From Hippophae tibetana (lineage: Eukaryota; Streptophyta; Magnoliopsida; Rosales; Elaeagnaceae): a stretch of DNA of 64,000 nucleotides. The stretch is from positions 109,433,398 through 109,497,397 of the forward strand of contig CM072810.1 in the NCBI GenBank assembly GCA_037013495.1, written 5' to 3'. The notes below the pieces were generated by a model. It made no database searches, was not told where the DNA came from, and saw nothing but the letters and a program-made list of their open reading frames with translations. Shown here piece by piece: positions 10,464-21,500 of the stretch. Numbering within the stretch: position 1 is the stretch's first letter; each line of letters opens with the position of its first letter. The position numbers and the translations under genes were made by a program.

Positions 10464-12324
10464 GTTTTCAGAGAAAAGCAGCTCGCTTCAGAGACTTTAC
10501 CTCTAGCTTGCTCGTGCCTTCACCCATTACCTTAATCTAACGAGTATTGCCGAAACTCATTACAGGTAATTCTATAGATTACTATTTGCTTATTCATTTC
10601 CTTCTTTTAGGGTAGCATCAATTAGCAACAGCGTGTATGGTTTGAGGTTGGAAAAAATATGAAGTTCGTAGCAATTAAAGAACTGAAAAGGAATGTAACT
10701 TTTGAATACACATTGTTTTATTCTTAGTTCATAATACAATGAAGCTATAATTATCCACATTAGCAGCTCAACTATGAATTTATATATTTGTTTGAAAAGG
10801 GAAATGAGTTATGAGGACCTTGAGGGTAGTATACGCAGTATTTGTTTGGAGAGTTTGAAATTTCTCGAGGCTTTCAAAATCAAGTTACTGGTCTTGTGAT
10901 TTCTAAGAAGCACCGAAAAAACTATGTAGAGTCAGGAGGAGTAGTGGCTCCCTTTTAACTTTTGATAGTTGTATTTTAGATGTAATATTTATAAAATTAT
11001 AGACAAATTACATGTCTAAAATAGTTTTGTGTCTCTACATCCGTCACTACCCAGAAGCCAAATGGAACATGTGTGTTTAAGTTTATTTTTGAAGAGCTTG
11101 TTTGTGCTTATACTTCTTAATTTTAACTTGTGCTTGTTTCAGGAGGTTGAGATTGTTCTTACTGCATATCCCACACAAATAACTCGGCCTACCTTGCAAT
11201 ACACACACATTAGAACTGCTGTAAGATAATTAATGTCTTTGGCATATTTAGTTTCTCATAGTATTTTCTGTAACTGCATTATGTTAATTAACAAAATACT
11301 TTTCCTTGAAGCATCTTTTAGATTATAAAGGGTGGCCTGATTTAAGTTTTGAAGATCGATAGAGAAATGTTAATCGAAGATCTGGTATTGTTTCTCCAAC
11401 CTGATTTTCTTCTTCTTATTGTCTTTATTGTACTTTGCAAATGAGTTTTCATTTCATTTTTGGAATTTTATTTATGATTTTGCAGGTTAGGGAGATAACT
11501 TCGATATGTTTAACAGATCAACTTAGATGACATAAGACTAAATCAGTATAGATGAAGCTATGGCTGGTGTGCTCCTTAAATTTTGAATTTAATATTACTT
11601 GGTTTTGTGCTTTGGTTTTTTGTACCTTGTGCATTCATGCTACTGACGAGCTCATTTATCATTATACTAGGTTTAAACATAGTTAAGCAGTCACTTGGAA
11701 AAGCTGTACCTCACTATTTACGCTGTATCAGCACTGCTTTAAAGAAGGTTCTGTTTTTTAGTACTTTTTATTGATCAGCATACTGGAAAGCCGCTCCCAT
11801 TGACATGCACTCCAATAAGGTTTGGATCTAGGATGGGAGGTGATGGATGTTGGGAAATTACGCAAATAACTGATAAGTCAGACTTATAAGAAAACAAGAA
11901 TAGAAAAATAACATATAAATTTGATAACGGAGTTCGAACAATCTTACTTACATCTTCGGACCTGCTGTAGATTTTTTTACTGAAAGAGGAGAAATTATAC
12001 AAGATGTTTACAATACTCACAACTCACAACCCACAACCCACAACCCACAACCCACAACCCAATTACACCCAAGAAAATTATTCTCAATTTTCTGTCACAA
12101 AAGTTTTTCTCTCAATTAGACTGAACACTTTGGATGGTTAATTCATTACAATTACACATCTATTTATAGGAAAATTCACTCCTTAAATTACTCCTTAAAT
12201 TAATGGTTTCTTGAATTAAGTTCTTTGTTTTGCTCCATGTTTGCTCTTTAATTTGCTCCTTAAATTAAGGAGCTTTATAATAATCTACAACAATAGAGAT
12301 GGGGATCCGAATGTCACAGCAAAG
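10464..12324 (+). pseudogene. Bacterial-type PEP carboxylase (PPC4-like) pseudogene fragment
   Basis: A series of exon-like pieces with preserved AG/GT borders matches the N-terminal third of plant bacterial-type phosphoenolpyruvate carboxylase, the enzyme that adds bicarbonate to PEP to give oxaloacetate. Pieces: 10464-10566 (EKQLASE.. and LARAFTHYLNL.SIAETH in two frames); 11143-11220 (EVEIVLTAYPTQITRPTLQY); 11312-11384 (HLLDY.GWPDLSFEDR then a shift to EMLIEDL); about 11486-11568 (VREITSICLTDQLR then stops); 11671-11747 (GLNIVKQSLGKAVPHYLR); 11779-12324 (TGKPLPLTCTPIRFGSRMGGD..GDPNVTAK), the last split by a solo LTR. The family motif TAHPTQ reads TAYPTQ, so the catalytic His is gone. Introns are retained, so this is a duplicated gene copy and not a processed transcript. 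Later exons were not found downstream. Confidence 0.85.
11848..12292. mobile_element. Solo LTR inserted in a PEPC pseudogene exon
   Basis: 445-bp sequence with TGTTG..CAACA ends, inserted exactly between the GGAGGTGAT and GATGGGGATCCG codons of the GGDRDG-type motif. It is flanked by ATGGA (11843-11847) and ATAGA (12293-12297), a 5-bp target duplication with one mismatch. There is no coding sequence and no second LTR. It contains an acaaccc tandem run (about 12018-12060) and three or four gaattaag/ctccttaaatta units like those in the E-family LTRs. It probably arose by LTR-LTR recombination that removed the interior. Confidence 0.82.
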
Positions 12325-12448
12325 GTGATATCTCTTAACAATGTTTTGTTTTTGTTTTTATGTCTTTCATCTTCCCTTACCTGTATGAAATCCTACACTC
12401 TATGATGGGCAACTCTTAGTTTAAATACAAATGGTCTGTTATAATATT

Positions 12449-12910
12449 TGTTGTGCACGAAAACAATAAATAATGGTATATGAATAAATCAAAGCGGTAA
12501 AAGAATACACAAAATTTAAGTGGTTCAGTAGTTCACCTAGGTCCACGGGAGACAACACATATTATTTGAATTGAGTAAGAAATATACAGAATATAGATAC
12601 AAATTTCCTCACTAGTAATATCTCTCAAGTGTTTCCCCAGACTCAGAAAACTTTCAATCTCAGTAAGTATTTTCTCTTTTTGAGTTTGCTTATGCTCTCT
12701 CTGTTTTTTTTTCTTTTCTGATTTTTGCCTTGTTCTTTAATGCATGAACTCTTTCTTATTTATAGATGAAACAAGGCTCTATTTCCCTAAACTAGGCCAC
12801 TAATTTTCTTAAATTATACCACTAACTTCCTTAAATCATGCCACAAATTAGGCCATTAATTTCCCTAAATTATGCCACTAATTTGTTACTTTTAGAGCCA
12901 ATATTCAATA
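12449..12910 (-). repeat. 3' LTR of element D
   Basis: 462-bp LTR. In the sense direction it starts TATTGAATATTGG next to the polypurine tract AAGGTGGAGAT and ends GTGCACAACA. A TATA-like CTATAAATAA (complement at about 12757-12767) marks a likely promoter. The sense start is TA and not TG, with the rest of the terminal inverted repeat (TTG..CAA) preserved. Confidence 0.82.
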
Positions 12911-13101
12911 ATCTCCACCTTGGCAAAAAAATTCATAACGTTGCCTCCAAATACGCCCTAGGCACTCTAAGCTTAAGAGATGTTGATCAAGTTCAAGCAA
13001 TGTTGAAACTTGATCCCTAAAACCACCTTTCTAAGCATATCTGCAGGGTTATCTACAGTTCCAACTTTCTGGAGAATAAAATTCCCTTCATCGATGATTT
13101 C

Positions 13102-14985
13102 TCAAACAAAATGAAATCGAACATCGATGTGCTTGGTGCGACCATGATGAACTTTGTTCTTTGCCAAAATAAATGACACTGACATTCGTAGAAAACCTCC
13201 ACGTTCTTCTAAATAATACCCAAATCCTTGGTCAACCCGAGAAGCGAGATAGCTTCTTTGAATGCTTCTGTTACAACTATATACTCTGCCTCTGTAGTAG
13301 ACACAGCTACAGTTGACTGCAATATTGATCTCCAAAAAACTGGTCCTTCTGCCATTGTGAACACATAACCAGTTGTAGATTGACGCTTATCCAGATCTCC
13401 AGCATAGTCAGAATCCACATATCCAACTAGGTGTTTGCTTTCAGTAATGTCTCTCTCAAACTTCAAACCAATATCCACAGTACCATAGATGTACCATAGA
13501 ATCCACTTCACTGCTTGTAAGTGTCCTTTATCGGGATTATGTATGTACCGACTCACCATACTAATAACATGGGAAATATCAGGTCTAGTACAAACCATTG
13601 CATACATCAAGGCACCAACGACATTTGCATATGGAACACGTTCCATTTTCTTCTTCTCATCGGTGGTGCTAGGTGACATCAATGCACTCAATTGGAAGTG
13701 AGGAGCAAGCAGTGTACTTACTGGTTTGGTTTTTCAGCAATGTCAAACCTTTGTAGTACTTTCTTCAAATACTGAGTATGTGTCAGACAGACTGTGCTTG
13801 CAACTCTCTCTTGTGATTTCCAGCCCAAGAATTTTCTTAACTTCTCCAAGATCTTTCATTTCAAATTCTGAACTCAACAAAGCCTTCAATCTATCGATCT
13901 CCACTTTCCTCTTAGATGCAATCAACATATCATCAACATATAAGAGAAAATAAATGAAGGTACCATCTTGGAGTTTCCGAAAGTATACACATTGATCAAA
14001 TTGACTACATGTGTACTTCTGCTCTATGATGAAGCTATCAAAGCGCTTGTACCATTGTCGTGGTGATTGCTGCAAACCTAAATTGACTTTGTCAGCTTGC
14101 AAGCCCAATTCTCTCATCCTGGAATTTTGAAGCCATCTGGTTGAGACATGTAGATTTCTTCGTTCAAAGTACCATTGAGAAAAGCTGTTTTGACATCGAG
14201 TTGAGCTAACTCGAGATCAAATTGTGCTACGAAAGCCAATAGTACTCGAATAGATGAATGCTTAACAACAGGTGAAAATACCTCATTGTAGTCTATTCCT
14301 TCTTTCTGAGCATAGCCTTTTGCTACCAATCTAGCTTTGTATCTGATGTTGTCTGTACTAGGAGCACCTTCCTTCTTGGCATAGACCCATTTGCAACCAA
14401 TAGTTTTCTTTCCTTTGGGAAGTTGAACCAAATCCCAAGTCTGATTCTGATGTAGAGACTTCATCTCTTCATCCATTGCCATCTTTCACTTCATACTATC
14501 AACTCTTTGCATGACTTCTCTGTAAGAGCATGGGGCATCATCATCAATTACTGGAAGTGCGAATGCTACCATGTTTGTGTATCTGGTAGGCTTACAATCT
14601 CTCTTCTTGGTCGAGTAGTGACAATAGATTCTGGTTGCTGATTAATCGGTGGTGATGGTGAGAGAATCTCCACCTTAACTTTAGATCTCTTCTTGATAAT
14701 CAATTTCATCTTCACCATGATCGGTAATCGGTGCAATATTTTCTAGATCTTCCGGAGTCTTAAGAATCACCTTAGAAAGAGTATTTAGACTTTCATTCTC
14801 TTTCTCTGAATTTATCTATCTTAACATAACAGACTCGTTGAATGTAACATCTCAACTTAAGATGATCTTCTTGGATTCACCACACCAAAGTCGAAATCCT
14901 TTAACTCTTTCCTTAAAGCCCAAGAAAATAACTTTCTTTGCTCTAGGATACAGTTTAGATTCACTAACATGAAAATATAGTAGTA
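13102..14985 (-). pseudogene. Integrase C-end, RT and RNase H remnant of element D
   Basis: Tnt1-like copia pol 3' half in the minus direction. The integrase C-terminal region is at 14985-14820 (PRAKKVIFLGF, GFRLWC, KKIILS). RT starts at 14482-14114 (CKWVYAKKEG, YKARLVAKGYAQKEGIDY, QLDVKTAFLNG). It continues at 14117-13743 with FLLYVDDMLIA. RNase H is at 13691-13209 (YVDSDYAGDLDKRQSTTGYVF, STTEAEY) and ends around 13102 (GRTKHIDVRFHF). Several frameshifts; not functional. Confidence 0.88.
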
Positions 14986-14988
14986 TTA

Positions 14989-15117
14989 TACTCAATTCAA
15001 ATAATATCTGCTCACTTCCGTGGACCTAAGCGAATTATTGAACCACGTAAATTTTGTGTATTTTTTTGCCACTTTGATATATTCATATACTGCTATTTAT
15101 TGTTTCCGTGCACAACA
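14989..15117 (+). repeat. Inverted partial LTR at the right end of element D
   Basis: The reverse complement aligns end to end with 12449-12577: about 18 mismatches in about 128 bp, no gap. Similarity stops at ttgaattgagta, where the integrase-coding region of D begins (AYFHVSESKLYPRAK on the minus strand, from about 14985 leftward). Confidence 0.85.
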
Positions 15118-15122
15118 ATATT

Positions 15123-15561
15123 ATTAGGTGCAAATATAACTTTTGTGGTATAAGATACAATATCTTTGTACATGACTTATATTTCTGCTCTTTCACTAAT
15201 CAAACTATTATTGACATACTTTTTTTTTAATTTAATGATATTTTTGAGATAAAGGGAGAGTTGAACCAAGAATTTCTTGAGAAAATACTAAACCTTTATC
15301 ATTTTATTAGAAGGTAGTTAACCATAAGATAACTTTGAGCTGTAAAGGCAATGTGTCTTAATAATAAAAATAATACCGAAAAGCCATTAACATAATATGT
15401 ATAAATTTCTACATGAACTAATGACATTCTTTATAAAACAAATAACCCAATCCAGTTTGAACATAACCAAGTCAACACATAAGAATAACTTCATTAGTTC
15501 CTTAATTTAGTTTGAATTCTAGCTACACTTTGAGTTTACGATCTTTTCATTGTGAAAAGAG
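15123..15561. other. 3' flank of the ABCG gene
   Basis: AT-rich sequence between element D and the stop codon of the ABCG gene. The right part should hold its 3' UTR and poly(A) site; the complement gives aataat/attatt-type signals near 15360-15375 but no clear single AATAAA. No gene seen. Confidence 0.5.
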
Positions 15562-18500
15562 TCAGTGAGGTTGCCCCATCCTCAAAGCCACGTAAGCCAA
15601 AACCCTATAACCTATTAACATTACAGCCAAAGCAGCAACATCCCACCACAAATTATCAAAACCGAGGTACTTAATAGCAGGAAAGTCGACTACCCTACAA
15701 TGAATTCCAGGTCCACATTGATAGAAATCATTTATTGAATATTGTACTCCCACAAGAAGCTTATAGCAGTAGTGACTAAATGATATATACTTCAACCAAG
15801 CTATAAATGATGGAATGTTCTGGATGTAGTATCCTCCTGCTAACAGAAACACCAGCATAGTCACTGAAGCTAAAGTTGTGCCTTGTTTAACATCCATTAG
15901 AATAGCACCAAGTGCTAGTCCTAAACCTTGAGCTACTAACACATTGAATAGCATTATAACAAGGGTTAGTGTAAATGTGATTAGTGAAGGCTTTAGACCA
16001 CCCATCCAATAACTGATTGTTATAAAAGCTGTTGGAAGAACAAGTTCCATTGGTAAATCACCAGCCACCCGTGCAAAATAATACGAAGATAAACGATACA
16101 TTCCCGACGAACGTTCTTTTATAAGCATTGGTCTTTCTTGTGGGAAGGTAAATATGGCATTGAATAGTGGAAAGAAGCCCCAAAATATGGAGAAGAAGAA
16201 GAGAAGTCCAATCTGTCAAGGATCATTAGGTAAGTTGTTACAGCAAAAAATAGGAGTTATATAGCTTTAGTACTGAGTTTTCAATAGTACTTTGTTTTGG
16301 TACGTTTGAAATTAATTTATTGTTTTTTATCTATGAAAACAAAACGAGTATTATTTTAATTAAAACTATGATATTGTTATTAATATTAAAAAACAACATC
16401 AATTAATATTTTAAATAACTTTTAAGATAATTATCAGTATTTTAAATACTAATGGAGTATTATTAATTGATAAAAAACAAGAGCCTCAAATAAATTATAC
16501 AATAATTAAGGGGTTAAGAGTAACAGTAATCATTACTTTAAAATATAAAATATGCATGAAAATTTATTCAAAATTTTATAAAGTGTGATTTAGATTTTTA
16601 TAAATAGTATAAATATAGATAGAGGTGGTGCAGATTAGATACCTGATCTTGTACATGAGAACGGTCAGATTGCCACCATAAAAGACCTGAAAGAATTGCC
16701 ACAGACATGACTTGGAAAATCCTTAAACCAGAGTAAGACTCATGCTTTCTTTCTTTTAAACCCCTTTTCAATAGCACTTTAAATTGCTCCAACCAGCTAG
16801 TGACCCATTCATTTTCACCACCTACAAAATAACATTAGCTAATTTTCATCATTCACTGAACCAGAGTTATGAAAGTGCATGCATGTGTCAAACAATCTAG
16901 GACATATTTGAATTACCTCTTGATGATGTTGATCTATTTGATGTTTCAAAATGTGAATCTTTGTAATTTTTGTGAATCTCAGTCTTCAAAGCAGGGTATA
17001 GATTCTTTTTGTAAGATAATACCAAGTTCTGCTTAATTGAATTTTGATCATGATCATGACACTCCAATTTTCCTTGAGACTCTACTTGATCATCCTGTTT
17101 CATATCAGCTGCTATACCTGCAATTAAAAAAAAACATATAAATAAAATTTAATGATTTTATTCTTTTATTTTCTCTCTTTTGGAAAAATAGTAAAGTGAT
17201 GAGGAGTGAACAAAGAAGGTTGAATGATGTTAAAGAAAGGTTGACCATATCACAATTATTATTAAAAGATCTAATCCCTTATCTAATTCCCAATGGACCC
17301 TCTAATTTGATCTTTACAACTACGAAGTATTCATTTAATGATTTGCTTTGAGATGTATCTCAAATTATTTAAAATAGTATTATTATTATTAAGTATTATT
17401 GGATATTAATTTTAATTCAAGGAATAAAACAAGTACCTTAATTGAAGGAGTAAAACAAGAAATCATTAATTTAAGAAGTAAATCAAAGAATGCTTAATTT
17501 AAAGAGTAATTGAAGGAGTAAAATTTCATTATAAATAGCTATACAATTGTAATGAAAATATGAAGAAAATAATACAAACTAAAGAGCTCTTTTGTGTAGA
17601 GTTATTTCTTCTTTTCTCTACATGATATCAGAGTAGGAAAATTAACTTGTTTCTGCTTTATTATTATCTTAGCATCTTTAATCTTTGAAATGGCTGAAGA
17701 CAAGCCGCTAGAATCAGAAGCTGGAAGTTCATCGGTGCTTTCCTTCATGAATATGCATGAGATGGATGTCAACCCAAATCAAAGATTAAGATCAGTCTTA
17801 TTGAATGAGTTTAATTACTTGGCTTGGTTAAGAGTAGTGTCTTTGGCTTGGTCAAGAGCAGTGTCTTTGGCTTGGTCAAGAGCAGTGTCTTTGGCTCTAG
17901 GTGGAACGTCTAAGTTGGGGTTCATAAATGGAAGCATCGAAGTATCTGATGTTTCCTCACTAACCTATGAATCCTGACTTAGTAAGGATCAATTGGTTAT
18001 GTCATGGCTCCTAAATTCCATGGAACGTAAATTAGCTGAAATATTCAGTTATTCTGTCTGAATCTACATACCAACTATGGGAGACGGTCAAGAAAATGTA
18101 TAGCAATCAAAACAATGTTGCACGAGTTTTTCAATTAAAGAAGGACATCTCAGATCTGTAACAAGATGACAAGCCTTTTGTACAACTCTTAGGAAGCATG
18201 AAAAGCATGTGGAATGAGTTGGAAATATATCGTCCTCATACAACCGATATAGCTCTGCTACGAAAAAGAGCGAAAGAAGATAAGATATTTCAACTTCTAT
18301 CCAGTCTCGATTCAACATATGAAGATATACGATGCCACATACTCATGAATACTGAACTTCCTTCCTTGACCAATGTATGTGCGACAATTCAACGTGAAGA
18401 AGTAAGGAGGAAAGTCATGAACAAGGGTACAATGACTAGTGCACCTGAGGCAAGAGCCTATCTAACCAACGAGAGGAAGTACAAAGGGAAGCATCCAAAC

Positions 18501-21500
18501 TTGAAGTGTCAACACTGCAACTATACGGGCCATGTTAAGGACACATGTTGGATTCTACATCCAGAATTAAAACCTGATTTTATAAAGGATAAGGGTTTAC
18601 AGAAAGTGAATCGTACTGTACACCGTGCAAATCATGCTTTTGCCTCTACCTCTAATGGGTCTGAGAACTTCACAGCGAATCCAGTTGAACGCATGAATGA
18701 GTTTATGTTGTATCTTCAAAGCAAGATAGGAGGAGCGAGAATTGACTATATGGATAGCATAGAAGAAGGAAACTCGACAGCATTGCTAGGCAAGTTTGTG
18801 GGTTTCTTGACAGATACAAAACTCATACCACAAGAGGACATGCAAGGTATCATAAAAGCCTTTAAAACTGCTCTTAAAATAAATATGTTGCATGATTTTT
18901 GGGTTGTAGATTCAGGTGTCATAGATCATATGACAATGGCACCGAATACATGTCCCATATCATGAAACAATATTTGAGCATTGACATTATGCATCAAACA
19001 AGTTGTGTTGGCACACCTCAACAAAATGGTGTAGCTGAACGCAAAAACCAGGACTTATTGAAAAAACTAGAGCATTAATGCTACAAATGAATGTACCAAA
19101 GAGATTTTGGTCCCAAGGGGTTATGATAACTGGTTACATCATCAATAGATTACCTAGTCGAGTTTTGGATTTCAAGTCTCCCCTGGAGGTTATGAAAGGA
19201 AGGAAAATTAACCTCTCACACCTTAGAGTCTTTGACTGCATCTGTTTTGTACATATTCAATCTCATCATCGAGATAAATTGGATCCTAGAGCTGCTAAAT
19301 GTATTTTTCTTGGTTATTCATCTACACAAAATGGATATAAATGTTATGATCCCCAACTTAGGAGATTAATTGTGTCTAAAGATGTTCAATTTTATGAAAC
19401 TAACCCTTTTTTTAGCAAGTCACATGAAATCACAAGTCTAAGGGATGTCATCTTGCATGTGTTTCCATTACCAAGAATCGAACTTGAGGTTCCACAACAA
19501 CAAGATCCCAGTCATGTCAACATTGATGCATCTCTCACTGAAAGTAACAATGAAGAGTCTCGTCTTAATGGAACACTACATGAAGATGGTGATAATCAAG
19601 ATAATCCTAACAATATGGTACAAGATGTGAACGAGTATGAGATAACTCCTCTTGCTCCACGACATAATCCAATGCGTGTTAGGCAACCTCTCACAAGACT
19701 TCAAGACTTTGTCACCTACAAACCCACACATCCCATCTCAAATTATGTGTCATATAATAGAGTGACATCAGCCCATGCCGCATTCCTCAACACTATATCG
19801 AGTTACAGTGAGTCTCAAAACTTTCATGAGGCCAACAGTCAAGAGGTGTGAAAGGAAGCCATGCAAGAAGAACTTAAAGCCCTAGATCAACACAACACAT
19901 GAAGCATCACCAAACTTTCAAAAGGCAAAAAAGTTGTGGATTACAAATGGATCTATAAGCTTAAATTCAAGTCAGATTGATCAATTGAGAGATATAAAGC
20001 AAGATTGGTGGCTCGAGGATTCACTCAAACATTCGAGGTGGATTACAAAGAAACATTTGCACCTGTTGCAAAAATGAACACAGTAAGAGTGCTACTGTCT
20101 GTGGCTGTAAATAAGGGGTGGTCTATGTACCAAATGGATGTGAAGAATGCATTCTTGCATGGTGATCTCAAAGAAGAAGTCTATATGAAATTACCACCCG
20201 AGCATCCTCAAAGCAATGAATTGGATTTAGTGTGCAAATTCCACAAATCCATTTATGGTTTGAAACAGTCCCCACGAGCTTGGTATGCCAAGCTAAGCTC
20301 AGTTCTCACTAGTATTGGTTTCAAAAGCAACAATGTCGATTCCTCACTATTTGTTCACACAGAAGCTATGGGAAAATTGGTTGTGCTGATTTATGTAGAT
20401 GATCTGATAATTACAGGTGATAATGCTGACGAGATTTTCAACCTCAAACAATCCCTCAGACAAAGGTTTGCAATAAAAGACCTTGGGATATTGAAGTACT
20501 TTCTTGGTATAGAAATGGCAACCTCGCACAAGGGACTCTTTCTTAACCAAAGAAAATATGTCCTAGATTTTCTCAAGGAAGCTAACATGAGCGATGCTAA
20601 ACCAACCATTACCCCCCTTGACAACAAGCTCAAACCTAGCTTAAAGGGCATGCCACTCACGGATATAAGTTATTACCAGCGACTGGTTGGTAAGTTGATC
20701 TACCTAACAATCACCAGACCTGACATCACATATTCTGTAAGTATTGTGAGCCAATTCATGCACTTCCCGACACTTGAGCATTTGACCCTTGTTAAAAGGA
20801 TCTTACGCTACTTAAAAGGATCAATGGGTCGTGGTATCATCATGAAGAAGAATGACAACACACAAATCATGGGGTATTGTGATACTGTACATTTGTCGGT
20901 GGAAACTTGGTCACATGGAAGACTAAGAAGCAAACTGTCATCGCCAGATCAAGTGCCGAAGCTGAGTATCGTGCAATGGCTTCAACTGCGTGTGAGTTGA
21001 TATGGCTTAAAGGTCTTCTGTGTGATTTAGGTGTTCCTACAACTCTTCCTATGTCCTTATTTTGTGACAATCAGGCAGCCATGCATATCGCATCAAACCC
21101 AGTGTTTCACGAGAGAACGAAACACATTGAAGTTAATTGTCATTATGTTCGTGAACAAGTTCAATCACAGGTGATTCAGACACATTATACAAGAAGTTTC
21201 GACTAACTGGTTGACATTTTCACCAAGTCCTTGGCTTCTCATCAGTTTCAACGACTTTTGTCCAAGCTTGGATCCATAAACCTTCTAGATCAAGCTTGAG
21301 GAGAGTATTGGATATTAATCCTTAATTCAAAGAATAAAACAAGGACCTTAATTCAAGAAATAAAACAAGAAATCCTTAATTCAATGAGTAAAACAAGGAA
21401 TCCTTAATTCAAGGAGTAAAACAAGGAATCCTTAATTCAAGGAGTAAATCAAGGAACGCTTAATTTAAAGAGTAATTGAAGGAGTAAAATTTCATTATAA

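Larger units (their letters stand above)
12449..15117 (-). mobile_element. Element D: rearranged copia element with two outward LTR 3' ends
   Basis: The left end is a full minus-orientation 3' LTR (12449-12910), starting TGTTGTGCACG on the plus strand. The right end is about 130 bp of the same LTR in the opposite orientation (14989-15117), ending CGTGCACAACA. Both borders are therefore the LTR 3' terminus. A perfect target-site duplication ATATT lies at 12444-12448 and 15118-15122. Between them are a polypurine tract (complement at about 12911-12925), RNase H, RT and the C-terminal part of integrase. Gag, protease, the integrase core, the 5' LTR and the primer-binding site are absent. See the findings for how this could arise. 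Confidence 0.85.
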
